DNA of 64,000 nucleotides, from contig JBBFKY010000006.1 of the NCBI GenBank assembly GCA_037481875.1, forward strand, positions 151,383 to 215,382, given 5' to 3'. Each line of letters starts with the position of its first letter. The first letter of the stretch is position 1. Shown one piece after another: positions 30,000 through 40,744 of this stretch. The notes under the pieces were generated by a model. It ran no database searches. It was not told the origin of the DNA and saw only the letters and a list, made by a program, of their open reading frames with translations. Origin of the DNA: Desulfosoma sp. GTDB taxonomy: Bacteria; Desulfobacterota; Syntrophobacteria; Syntrophobacterales; DSM-9756. Position numbers and translations under genes: made by a program.

Positions 30000-30989
30000 A
30001 TGGGCATCGCAGCGGAAGCACTCAAGGATTTCAAGGGCTTCAACCCGAAGAAGCTCCCCGAAGTGGAACCGCTTTCTCCCGGCCATCGAGCCTGTCAGGG
30101 GTGCGGCGAGATTCTGGCGCTGCGTCAAGTGCTTAAGGCTTTGGGAGAAAACGTCATTGTAGCCAGTGCCACAGGGTGCATGGAAATCGTCACCTCGCCC
30201 TTTCCGCAGACGGCGTGGCGGGTGCCTTGGATTCATGTGGCCTTTGAAAACGCCGCAGCGGTTATAAGCGGTGTGGAATCGGCTTACAAGGCGCTGAACC
30301 GCAAGGGGAGAATCAATCAACCCGATGTGGTCTTTTTGGCCTACGGGGGGGACGGCGGCACGGCGGACATCGGCTTGCAGGCCTTGAGCGGGGCTCTGGA
30401 ACGGGGACATAATTTCATCTATGTTTGTTTGGACAACGAAGCCTACATGAACACGGGAATTCAGCGTTCTTCGTCGACCCCTTACGGAGCCATGACCACC
30501 ACGTCACCTCCGGGTAAGAAAAGCATCGGGCAGCGCACCTGGAAAAAGAACGTGGCCTACATTGCGGCGGCTCACGGCATTCCGTACGTGGCCACCGCGT
30601 CACCCGCCTTTGCTCTGGATCTCATGAACAAGGTCAAAAAGGCGGCCATGATTCCGGGACCGGCGTATTTGCACATCTATTCACCGTGCCCGACGGGATG
30701 GCGTCATGAAACGGATTTGGCCATCGAGGTGGCTCGGTTGGCGGTGCAAAGCAAAGTCTTTCCGCTTTATGAAGTCATTGACGGCAAATGGATTTTGTCA
30801 CGAAAGATCGCGAAACCCAAGCCGGTCAGTGAATACTTCAAGGTGCAGCGCCGCTTTCGGCACCTGACGGAAAAGGACATTGAAGAGATTCAGCGTCGCG
30901 TGGACGAAGAATACGAAGAGCTGCTGCGACGCTGTGCCATGAGCGGTGAGCCCGAAAAGAAGGAAGCCGAGGAAGCCAAGGAAGACTGA
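30000..30989 (+). CDS. porB: 2-oxoacid:ferredoxin oxidoreductase, beta (TPP-binding) subunit
   Basis: 329 aa. The Fe-S cysteines CQGCGE near residue 36 and the TPP/Mg motif [12 protein letters not shown] (about 116-127) with [14 protein letters not shown] are intact, as is ATGCMEI. The ATG at 30000 directly follows the porA stop, with GAGGGA upstream. The last ~30 residues are a charged Glu/Lys tail. Last gene of the por operon. Confidence 0.93.
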   Translation: MGIAAEALKDFKGFNPKKLPEVEPLSPGHRACQGCGEILALRQVLKALGENVIVASATGCMEIVTSPFPQTAWRVPWIHVAFENAAAVISGVESAYKALNRKGRINQPDVVFLAYGGDGGTADIGLQALSGALERGHNFIYVCLDNEAYMNTGIQRSSSTPYGAMTTTSPPGKKSIGQRTWKKNVAYIAAAHGIPYVATASPAFALDLMNKVKKAAMIPGPAYLHIYSPCPTGWRHETDLAIEVARLAVQSKVFPLYEVIDGKWILSRKIAKPKPVSEYFKVQRRFRHLTEKDIEEIQRRVDEEYEELLRRCAMSGEPEKKEAEEAKED

Positions 30990-31128
30990 GTGTTGAAGGG
31001 CGCATGTGGTTTTCGGCGTCCCGGAACGGTGTTCGAAAGCGGTTGTCTTCCTGGAAGCGAGGGCCTTCAGGTTGCACGACTTGCCGGCCGAAAGCCGACG
31101 TTCCGGAAAAAACTCCAGGTTCCAGTTT

Positions 31129-31154
31129 GGCGGGGCGATGTATCGCCTCGCCCC
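31129..31154. repeat. REP-like palindrome downstream of por
   Basis: GGCGGGGCGAT-GT-ATCGCCTCGCCCC. Shares the CGCCTCGCCCC core with 21515-21562. The gap 30990-31298 otherwise shows only a tRNA promoter. Confidence 0.5.
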
Positions 31155-31227
31155 TGGTTCGAAACGGTCTTCGATGCAGCGGTTTGAGAGGATTTCGGAC
31201 ATCTTGTGGTAGCGGTTGGGTTTGCCC

Positions 31228-31256
31228 TTGACAAAAAGCCCTGCCTTTGCTACTGA
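31228..31256 (+). promoter_or_regulatory. Probable promoter of tRNA-Asn
   Basis: Perfect -35 TTGACA at 31228-31233, a 17-nt spacer and a weak -10 TACTGA, 43 nt before the tRNA. Confidence 0.5.
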
Positions 31257-31298
31257 TGCGCGGCGCTTTCGGGAAGACCTTTTTGAAAGCGCCTCCAT

Positions 31299-31374
31299 TC
31301 CCCGGTAGCTCAATCGGCAGAGCGGGTGGCTGTTAACCACTAGGTTGGCGGTTCGAGTCCGTCCCGGGGAGCCA
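31299..31374 (+). tRNA. tRNA-Asn (anticodon GTT)
   Basis: 76 nt with encoded CCA. Acceptor TCCCCGG pairs with CCGGGGA; anticodon loop CTGTTAA (GTT) in a GTGG/CCAC-type stem; T-loop GTTCGAGTC. It marks the border between the core-like region and the accessory region. Confidence 0.97.
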
Positions 31375-31789
31375 AGAATTCATCCGTGAATTTCAGCGGT
31401 TTTTCGCGAACGTAAGACCCCGTGGGGTGATCCCTTCGGGGTCTTGTCGTTTCCGGCATGACCGTGCCGCCTGACGCCCGCGAGCTCATTGACCCGATTC
31501 GACATGACTTCCCGCCGATTTGCGCCAATCGCATACCGAGCCGCTGCAATGTAGCGCTAGTTGAAGACCCTGAGGCGTTTACGGAAAGAAGCTTTACTGC
31601 TCCGTGCCCGCGCGAAGCCTTCATTCGCGAGTTAGCGGAAGTTTGTCGTAAAAGAGCCCACACTGACCGATTTTAGTCCAGTAAGTCCCTCAAAACACGT
31701 CGCTGAAGGGGGCACAATCTGATTTTAGGGGTGCACAAGGAGGCCGTTGAAGAGGTTCGCTTTCATCATCCGGAACCTGACACCTAGCA
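31375..31789. other. Stretch after tRNA-Asn with one hairpin and no clear gene
   Basis: AAGACCCCG (31414-31422) and CGGGGTCTT (31437-31445) form a 9-bp stem, a possible tRNA terminator without a real T-run. A 72-codon frame at 31458-31676 resembles nothing I know. No integrase was found beside the tRNA. Confidence 0.5.
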
Positions 31790-32332
31790 ATGAATCCAAC
31801 AGAACCCTCGAACGCAAACACAAACGGAATGCTAAGACTCTTCGTCCACGGCATACCGAAGCACGGTTTCTGGAACCACGACCGCTTCTGCCGAGGCGTC
31901 TTGACCGTGGATGACGTCGTGGTCCGCGGCCGCCTCTTCGAGACACCCTCCGGAATCCCCGTCCTGATTGTTCCGGAGGAGGACATCCTCACCGTCGGGA
32001 CCAACAATCCGCCCGCCGACGCGGCCACGCAAGCGCGCGTCGTGGCCCACACGCCCAATCCCGAGTTAATCCCCAACCGGCCTCCGAAGAAGGGCACAGG
32101 CCCGCCCTGGGGGCCCGTGTACGGGGAGCTTCTGAGCTTCGACGACCCAGAGACCCGCCTTCCGGCCATTGACCGACTGGAGGGATTTCATCCCGACGGC
32201 CCCTGCCTGTACCGGCGCATCCTGACTTCGGCGCAGGTCCACGGAATCGTGGTTCCGGCATGGCTCTATGTTGCTGATGTAACTGAATATCTCGGTTTCA
32301 ATCCGCTTCCGTCAGGCAAATGGCGATCGTGA
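31790..32332 (+). CDS. Gamma-glutamylcyclotransferase-fold protein
   Basis: 180 aa. LRLFVHGIPKHGFWNHDRF resembles the substrate loop of the GGCT/AIG2 fold, and VYGELLSFDD followed by LPAIDRLEGF carries the conserved catalytic-type Glu region; AWLYVADV is the final strand. Members act on gamma-glutamyl compounds, but many are uncharacterised. ATG 31790 or the Met at MLRLFV (31829) may be the start. First gene of the accessory region; single and intact. Confidence 0.7.
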   Translation: MNPTEPSNANTNGMLRLFVHGIPKHGFWNHDRFCRGVLTVDDVVVRGRLFETPSGIPVLIVPEEDILTVGTNNPPADAATQARVVAHTPNPELIPNRPPKKGTGPPWGPVYGELLSFDDPETRLPAIDRLEGFHPDGPCLYRRILTSAQVHGIVVPAWLYVADVTEYLGFNPLPSGKWRS

Positions 32333-32338
32333 AAGCCG

Positions 32339-32560
32339 ACTCGATCAACCCACGGATTTCCTTTGCTTTTCTCTTGCCAACGATATAACATACGTCATTA
32401 AATTCGAGCAGGAGCCGTAGTCTGTTATTCAGACGAGAGGTGCAGCGAACGGACACAGACGGTCGAAGTCTTTCGGCATTGGTAAAAGAGATACGACGTG
32501 AGCTTTCCTTGAGCCAGGAAGACCTGGCGCGGCAGCTCGGCGTCAGTTAAGCGACCGTCA
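32339..32560 (+). repeat. Repeat copy 1: promoter region plus start of an Xre gene
   Basis: This stretch (CAACCC...GGATTTC...GCTTTTC, then CGAGAGGTGCAGCGAA) is clearly related to 53299-53500. Both copies hold the same upstream region and the same first ~36 codons of a helix-turn-helix gene, with one copy before hsdM and one before the brxA relic. Confidence 0.75.
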
Positions 32561-32679
32561 ACCGATGGGAGAACGGTCTATCCGAGCCTGCCAAGCTCGC
32601 AAAGACCCAACTGTAGAGCTTTTGTAAGAAGATATCCGGTCAGGGCAAGTTGACGTTTCCGGAGGGTGAGCACAGATGA
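32440..32679 (+). pseudogene. Xre-type helix-turn-helix regulator broken by stops
   Basis: GTG at 32440, then LVKEIRRELSLSQEDLARQL followed by GVS, a standard HTH_3 beginning. The next codon is TAA (32548-32550). The same frame continues ATVNRWENGLSEPAKLAKTQ, exactly the rest of the helix-turn-helix, then a TAG at 32614-32616 and SFCKKISGQGKLTFPEGEH before TGA at 32677. Regulators of this type commonly sit before a type I hsdM. The truncated 36-residue product would lack the recognition helix. Confidence 0.8.
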
Positions 32680-32801
32680 CGAGCGAACTCGAAAAACATA
32701 AACCACCGCTGGCACTTAAACAGATTGAGGAATTGGCCCGGGCTCTGGGCGAGCGGGGCAAGTGCCTCTTACAGGAATTCTTCCCCGGAGAGGAGAGCTG
32801 A
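32676..32801 (+). CDS. 41-aa ORF between the regulator and hsdM
   Basis: Short frame [20 protein letters not shown], ending [11 protein letters not shown]. Start overlaps the regulator's final stop (ATGA), GGAGG lies just upstream, and it ends 1 nt before hsdM. Tight coupling suggests a real member of the operon. Family not recognised. Confidence 0.55.
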   Translation: MTSELEKHKPPLALKQIEELARALGERGKCLLQEFFPGEES

Positions 32802-32802
32802 C

Positions 32803-34355
<1,553 letters not shown>

Positions 34356-34359
<4 letters not shown>

Positions 34360-36053
34360 CGCCGGAACAGCTTCAAGAGCTTCTTCAGTGTGGCGAGGCG
34401 CTGGACGTTGAGTTCAAAGGAGAAGAGCGCAATGCTCTCTCGGACAACGAGTTGGTGGAAGCCATTGTGTGCCTAGCGAACCGTTCGGCCAGCACCCCCG
34501 GCTGGCTCCTCATTGGGGTCGAGGATGACGGGCGCGTGACCGGTGCCCGCCCCAGACAAGAATCTGGTCGCACCGATCCCTTACGGCTTGCTGCACTCAT
34601 CGCCAATCGCACGCGTCCATCGCTGAGCGTTCGTGTTTTCGTCGTGCCTTGGGAAGACAAAGAGGTTTTAGCCATCGAAGTGCCTACATCTCCAACCCCC
34701 GTGGCTACCACAGGCGGGAAGTATCTCCGCCGCGCCTTGGGCAGTGATGGCAAACCCTGCTGCGTCCCGATGTACTTCCACGAAATGCACGCGCGGCAAG
34801 CAGACCGGGGCGTTGAGGACTACTCGGCTCTGGTGATACCCGAGGCCCGCTGGGGGGATTTAGATCCGCTGGCATTTGAGCGCTTTCGCCGGAGTATCCG
34901 CGAACGCCGAAACGGCGACGTGACGCTCCTCCAGCTCTCCGACTTAGATCTAGCCAAGGCGCTGGGAGCGGTGGAAGCCAACGACCAAGTCCACGCCATT
35001 CGGGTGCTAGGCCTTTTGCTCTTTGGCAAGGAAGAGGCGCTGCGACGGCTCCTCCCTACCCACGAAGTTGCCTTCCAAGTTCTCAAGGGGCAAAAAGTGG
35101 AGGTCAACGACTTTTTCCGCTGGCCGCTCCTGCGCGTCCTGGAAGAGTTCGAACAGCGCTTTGCCGCTCGGAACCGAGAAGAGGAAATCCAGGTAGGACT
35201 TTTCCGGATCGGTGTTCCGGATTATTCTCCGGCGGCTTTTCGAGAGGGATTGGCCAATGCGCTGGTGCATCGCGACTATACTCGTCTTGGGGCTGTGCAC
35301 GTGCAATGGCACCCTGACCACATGGAAATCTCAAACCCAGGCGGATTCCCCTAGGGTGTCAGGTTGGACAACTTGCTGGTGACGCAGCCTCGGCCGCGTA
35401 ACCCCTTGCTCGCCGACGCATTCAAGCGGGCGTGCATCGTCGAGCGCACCGCCCGGGGCATCGATACCATCTTTTACGAGCAGCTACGCAATGGCCGGCC
35501 CGTGCCGTCTTATGAACGCAGCAATGAAAGCGGGGTGGTGCTCCTTCTCCCAGGCGGCGAGGCCAATCTCGATTTTGTTCGTCTGGTAGTTGAGGAATCC
35601 CGAGCCGGACGTGGACTTGGACTGGATGACCTGCTCATCCTGAATGCCCTTTGGCAGGACCGGCGTCTGACCACCGAGGAAGCTGTGTGTTTCACCCAGA
35701 AACCGGCAGCCGAAGTCAGGGCTGTGCTCAACCGCCTCGTGGAAATGGGTCTTATTGAGGCGCGGGGCGAGCGCAAGGGGCGCTCTTGGCACCTTTCGGC
35801 CACCACCTACCGCCGCCTAGGCAAGCCTGCGGCTTATGTGCGCCAGCGGGGCTTCGAACCGCTGCAGCAGGAGCAGATGGTACTGCAGTATGTGGAAAAG
35901 CACAGGCGTATCACGCGCAAGGTGGCGGCGGAGCTGTGCCGGATCGGCCCGTACCAAGCGACGCGTTTGCTAGCCAGGCTCGTTGAGGATGGACGCCTCA
36001 TCCGTCACGGCGAGCGAAAGGCGGCCAGATATGAGCGGGGGCAAAAAATATGA
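34356..36053 (+). pseudogene. AlbA/Schlafen-type ATP-binding transcriptional regulator, split by one TAG
   Basis: One continuous frame of 565 codons apart from a TAG at 35352-35354. Upstream of it: AlbA_2/Schlafen domain (ALDVEFKGEERNALSDNELV, WLLIGVEDDGRVTG) and the start of a GHKL-like ATPase (REGLANALVHRDY, MEISNPGGFP). The family continues with an acidic or other residue then GV; here the codon is TAG. After the stop: GVRLDNLLVTQPRPRNP, then winged-helix segments (LTTEEAVCFTQKPAAEVRAV). The start overlaps the hsdM stop (ATGA). Two separate polypeptides or loss of function are both possible. Such genes often accompany type I systems. Confidence 0.8.
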
Positions 36054-36095
36054 GCGCGCTCATAAGTTTTGGAGAACCGCTCATATATTTGAGCG
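36049..36095. promoter_or_regulatory. Cluster of TGAGCG/CGCTCA palindromes
   Basis: A perfect 16-bp palindrome TATGAGCGCGCTCATA (36049-36064), then CGCTCA-TATATT-TGAGCG (36078-36095). A further ATGAGCG half-site is at 36031. The pattern looks like an operator for a dimeric regulator. It lies between the AlbA-type gene and the first MNT gene. Confidence 0.5.
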
Positions 36096-36163
36096 CCGTC
36101 GATAAAAATGCACGTGTGCGTTTATTTGTGCGGTGCGTGTGTTTCTCGGCAGGTACGGGGTGG

Positions 36164-36235
36164 CAGCAGGCCGAGGCCGCGCGGCTGGATGCGGCCATCG
36201 CTAGGAACCTCAAGGAGCTGGGCTATGACCTTTGA
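36164..36235 (+). repeat. hsdM-tail copy A, before the first MNT gene
   Basis: Encodes [20 protein letters not shown] then YDL and TGA, clearly related to the bona fide hsdM C terminus (34279-34359). The following ATG (36225) lies inside it in another frame, in GGCTATGACC. Confidence 0.8.
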
Positions 36236-36512
36236 GCAGCTAATGGAGAGACGGGAGGAGATCCTGCGGATCGCCGCCAAGCACGGCGCCCGCAACGTGC
36301 GCGTGTTTGGCTCTGTGGCCCGCGGCGAAGCGGACGAGGAAAGCGACATCGATCTCATTGTCGAATTCGAGCCCGGACGCAGCCTGCTCGACCACGCGGC
36401 GCTCTGGCTCGAACTGCAGGAGCTGCTCGGCCGCAAGGTGGACGTGGTGAGCGATCGCGGCATCAAGCCCCGCATCCGGGATCGGGTGCTCAAGGAGGCC
36501 GTGCCCCTATGA
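36225..36512 (+). CDS. Minimal nucleotidyltransferase antitoxin (MntA-like), copy 1
   Basis: 95 aa. [20 protein letters not shown] carries the nucleotidyltransferase GSxxRG and DxD signature (about residues 29-42). MntA proteins can inactivate their HEPN partner by AMPylation. Stop overlaps the HEPN start by 4 bp. The ATG lies inside the hsdM-tail copy. Paralogous to 36924-37214. Confidence 0.9.
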   Translation: MTFEQLMERREEILRIAAKHGARNVRVFGSVARGEADEESDIDLIVEFEPGRSLLDHAALWLELQELLGRKVDVVSDRGIKPRIRDRVLKEAVPL

Positions 36513-36847
36513 GAGACCCGAAGGAGCGCCTGCGGGACATCCTGGATGCCATCGCTCGGATCGAGCGCTACGCCTCCCGAGGCCGCGAGGCCTTCGAGCA
36601 GGACGAGCTCATCCAGGTCTGGATCTTCCACCACATTCAGATCATCGGTGAGGCGGCGGCCAACCTGGGCCGGACCTTTCACGAGGCGCACCCTGAGGTT
36701 CCCTGGTCTCAGATCGTCGCCATGCGCAACGTGCTGGTTCACGAGTACTTCGGAGTAGACCTCGGGGAGGTCTGGAAGACCGTGGAGCGCGATCTGCCCG
36801 CTTTCAAGGGCGCCGTCGAGGCGCTCCTGCGGCAGCTGGAGGAGTAG
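36509..36847 (+). CDS. HEPN toxin (HepT-like, DUF86), copy 1
   Basis: 112 aa. All-helical HEPN ribonuclease with the RxxxxH motif in [11 protein letters not shown] (about residue 73). Paired with the upstream MNT. Begins [20 protein letters not shown], nearly the same as copy 2, and is intact. Confidence 0.9.
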   Translation: MRDPKERLRDILDAIARIERYASRGREAFEQDELIQVWIFHHIQIIGEAAANLGRTFHEAHPEVPWSQIVAMRNVLVHEYFGVDLGEVWKTVERDLPAFKGAVEALLRQLEE

Positions 36848-36886
36848 ACATGAGATCCGTCGCGTGCGCTGGTGGCTGACAGGTCA

Positions 36887-36934
36887 GACGCCGCCATTGT
36901 CAAGAACCTTAAGGAGCTGGGCTATGACCCTTGA
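36887..36934 (+). repeat. hsdM-tail copy B, before the second MNT gene
   Basis: Encodes [15 protein letters not shown] and TGA. The first part of the tail is degraded. The ATG at 36924 falls at the same place as in copy A. Confidence 0.75.
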
Positions 36935-37214
36935 GCAGTTGCTGAAGGAGAAACGGGACGAGATCCTGCAGATTGCCGCCAAGCACGGCGCCCACAACGT
37001 GCGCGTGTTTGGCTCTGTAGCCCGCGGCGAAGCGGACGAGGAAAGCGACATCGACCTGGTTGTCGAATTCGAACCGGGACGCAGCCTGTTCGATCTTGGG
37101 GGGCTCCAATACGAACTGGAGCGCCTGGTGGGACGCCGGGTGGACGTGGTGACCGAGCGCGGCCTCAAGGCGCGCGTCCGCGACCGGGTGCTCAAGGAGG
37201 CTGTGCCCCTATGA
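36924..37214 (+). CDS. Minimal nucleotidyltransferase antitoxin (MntA-like), copy 2
   Basis: 96 aa. Same signature as copy 1, [20 protein letters not shown]. The C-terminal half ([20 protein letters not shown]) differs from copy 1, so the pairs have diverged, possibly with separate specificity. Stop overlaps the second HEPN start (ATGA). Confidence 0.9.
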   Translation: MTLEQLLKEKRDEILQIAAKHGAHNVRVFGSVARGEADEESDIDLVVEFEPGRSLFDLGGLQYELERLVGRRVDVVTERGLKARVRDRVLKEAVPL

Positions 37215-37552
37215 GAGACCCGAAGGAGCGCCTGCGGGACATTCTGGAAGCTATTGCCGCCATCGAGCGCCACCTCCGGGGCAGGGCAGAGTTCGAGAGC
37301 GACGAGTTGCTGCAGGGATGGTTCATACGCAACCTACAGATCATTGGCGAGGCGGCCCGTGCCCTGCCGGAGGACGTGCGCGCGCTCGCTCCGGACATCG
37401 AGTGGACGAAGATGATCGGGATGCGCAACGTCTTAGTGCATGGATACTTCGAAATCGACACCGAGATTGTCTGGCAAGCCGCGAGCCGCGACGCTCCTGC
37501 GCTCAGGCCGCATGTCGAGGGGCTCCTGCGGCAGCTGGAGGGGCAGGAATGA
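37211..37552 (+). CDS. HEPN toxin (HepT-like, DUF86), copy 2
   Basis: 113 aa. HEPN ribonuclease with [11 protein letters not shown]. The N terminus [20 protein letters not shown] is nearly identical to copy 1, the middle has diverged. Followed by hsdM-tail copy C and hsdS. Confidence 0.9.
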   Translation: MRDPKERLRDILEAIAAIERHLRGRAEFESDELLQGWFIRNLQIIGEAARALPEDVRALAPDIEWTKMIGMRNVLVHGYFEIDTEIVWQAASRDAPALRPHVEGLLRQLEGQE

Positions 37553-37575
37553 ATCCGGTCCGGACCGCTGGCAAG

Positions 37576-37636
37576 CAGCAGTCCGAGGCGGCAGAGCTGG
37601 ATGCGGCGATCGTCAGGAACATGGAGGAGCTTGGGT

Positions 37637-37647
<11 letters not shown>
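37576..37647 (+). repeat. hsdM-tail copy C, before hsdS
   Basis: Encodes [20 protein letters not shown] then YGG and TGA. The hsdS ATG (37637) lies inside it, in GGGTATGGCG. This would be the natural hsdM-hsdS junction if the intervening cassettes were absent. Confidence 0.8.
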
Positions 37648-38961
<1,314 letters not shown>

Positions 38962-38965
<4 letters not shown>

Positions 38966-39858
38966 CTAGCCTAGGCGTCACGCACGTCGGTTTCAGCGAC
39001 GAGTCCAATTGGAACAAGGGGCGCTTCAGAAGCCTGGGATTGGTAACGGTACCGGTTGATGCCTTGGATGATCTTAACAGGGAGTTAAATGATGTTCTTG
39101 TCCAATCAACTATTAGCGAGTTCAAATGGGCGAAGCTTCGCCAGGCGAGAGAGCGGTTCTGCGCCCAGAGGATGTGTGACTTCACGATAAAACATGCGCT
39201 TAATCGAAGACTCCGGGTAGATGTCATGATATGGGATATCCAAGATAGCCGCCATGACATACCCGGCCGCGACGATATCGCCAACCTTCAGCGGATGTAC
39301 TATCACCTCTTTCGTAACGTTCTGCGGAGCCGATGGCCAGACGACGCAGTGTGGCGGCTTCATCCCGACGAACACACCGCGATGGACTGGAAGACCCTAC
39401 AGGACTGCCTTGATAATGTCGCTGATCGCCTGGAAGTCGAACGATCGGTTTTCACCGCAGGTCAGTTTCGTATCGGACTCCGCCGTGAGTTCGGCTTGGA
39501 AGAGATAAGCTCGGTTTCGTCTCAAGAACAACCACTGCTTCAGCTAGCAGACCTTTTCGCGGGCATGGCAGTGTTCTCAAGATATCAGTTCGATGCTTAT
39601 CAGAAGTGGCTGGTTGTGAGGGAACCGCAACTTCGGCTTTTTGACGATTGCAACGAGTCATCGGATGCGTCGCCTAGCTCTATGGAGAGGTTTTTGGTGT
39701 TGCAACATCTCGACGAAGGCTGCAAGAAGCGCAAACTTGGGGTGAGCCTAAGGCGAAAGCGGGGCCTGTGGACTCCCGACCCGAAGAATCCCATCAACTT
39801 CTGGATGTACGAGCCGCAGCACCCAGAAGATAAGGCTCCTACAAAGGTGCAACGATGA
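38962..39858 (+). CDS. DUF3800 domain protein
   Basis: 298 aa. FSDESN near the N terminus and [12 protein letters not shown] are the hallmark RNase H-like acidic motifs of DUF3800. Members occur in defence islands and near mobile elements; biochemical role unproven. Linked by ATGA at both ends, to hsdS and to the chimera. Intact. Confidence 0.85.
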
Positions 39859-40094
39859 AAACATTGTTTACCGAATCCGACGTCGAATCCGCCGCCCTCG
39901 CCTGGCTGCAGGCTATCGGCTGGCGGGCCGTGCATGGCCGCGACATCGCCCCCGATGCACCGGGACCCGAGCGGCGCGACTACGGTGAGGTGGTGCTGGC
40001 GCAGCGGTTGCGCGATGCGCTGCTGCCCAAGCTGATCTCCGGCAAGTTGCGGGTGAAGGATGCGGAGCGGTTTCTGAAGGAGCGCGGGTTATGA
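39855..40094 (+). pseudogene. hsdR'-hsdS' chimera
   Basis: 79 aa. The first ~50 residues ([18 protein letters not shown], then [20 protein letters not shown]) match the N terminus of HsdR; compare [18 protein letters not shown] at 40741. The last ~29 ([20 protein letters not shown] to KERGL) match the HsdS C terminus. The join falls at LRDAL, which both proteins can encode. It looks like the scar of a deletion between an hsdR and an hsdS gene. Not likely functional. Confidence 0.75.
40008..40094 (+). repeat. 87-bp direct repeat, copy 2 (end of the chimera)
   Basis: Second copy of the hsdS 3' end, with a few silent or conservative differences. Confidence 0.9.
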
Positions 40095-40744
40095 AATATG
40101 ATCCGCAGAAACATCATGGCCGTTCTATCCGCCTGCAGGGATAAGATTATTCGCACCCGAGCGCGTATTTCGTTACCATATGCACCCAGGATCGGTCGTG
40201 CCTGTTCGGCGAGGTGGTGGATGGAAACATGCGGTTGAACGAGGCGGGGCGGATGGTAAAAAAATGGTGGGCGGAATTGAATCGCAAATTTCCAAACGTA
40301 CAAACCGATGAATACATTGTTATGCCCAACCATTTCCACGGTATTATCGTGATAACCCCCGTAGGGGCAGACCTGTGTGTCTGCCCCAATAATTTGGGCG
40401 CACACGCAGGTGCGCCCCTACCGGGTGCACCCGTTGGGGGCGCGACCGTCCCGTCATTAGGGCAGACACGTAGGTCTGCCCCAACGTGTGCGCCCCTACC
40501 GGAAATCGTCCAATGGTTTAAAACGATGACGACCAATGGGTATATCCCCGGCGTTAAAACATCGGGTTGGCTGCCCGTAAACGGCCGCCTATGGCAACGC
40601 AATTATTACGAACACGTTATCCGCACCGAGGATGCGCTGAACCGTATCCCGCAATACATTCTCGACAACCCTGCCCGCTGGGCATTCGATCGGGAGAATC
40701 CCCAATCCCTCGCACCAGAACCGGAGAACGTATGGGCGCAATGA
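40091..40744 (+). pseudogene. RAYT (REP-associated tyrosine transposase), broken by one TAA
   Basis: Frame from the ATG at 40091 (overlapping the chimera stop) to TGA at 40742 (overlapping the hsdR ATG). After 17 codons ([17 protein letters not shown]) comes a TAA (40142-40144), then DYSHPSAYFVTICTQDRSCL, a HUH-type motif MPNHFHGII, and [20 protein letters not shown] with the Y1 tyrosine. In the middle sit REP palindromes in frame (about 40361-40500). RAYTs move REP elements. The inserted REPs and nonsense codon suggest it is dead. Confidence 0.8.
40361..40500. repeat. REP cluster inside the RAYT frame
   Basis: GTAGGGGCAGAC-CTGTGT-GTCTGCCCC (40361-40387), GGGCGCACACGCAGGTGCGCCCCTACC (40396-40422), then GGGCAGAC ... 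GTCTGCCCC and GTGTGCGCCCCTACC to 40500. All share the GGGGC...GCCCC(TAC) plan. Confidence 0.7.

Noticed and set aside
31340-31663. Minus-strand frame ending DGLEPPT across tRNA-Asn.
   Set aside because: Its C terminus is the antisense of the tRNA, a frequent false call.
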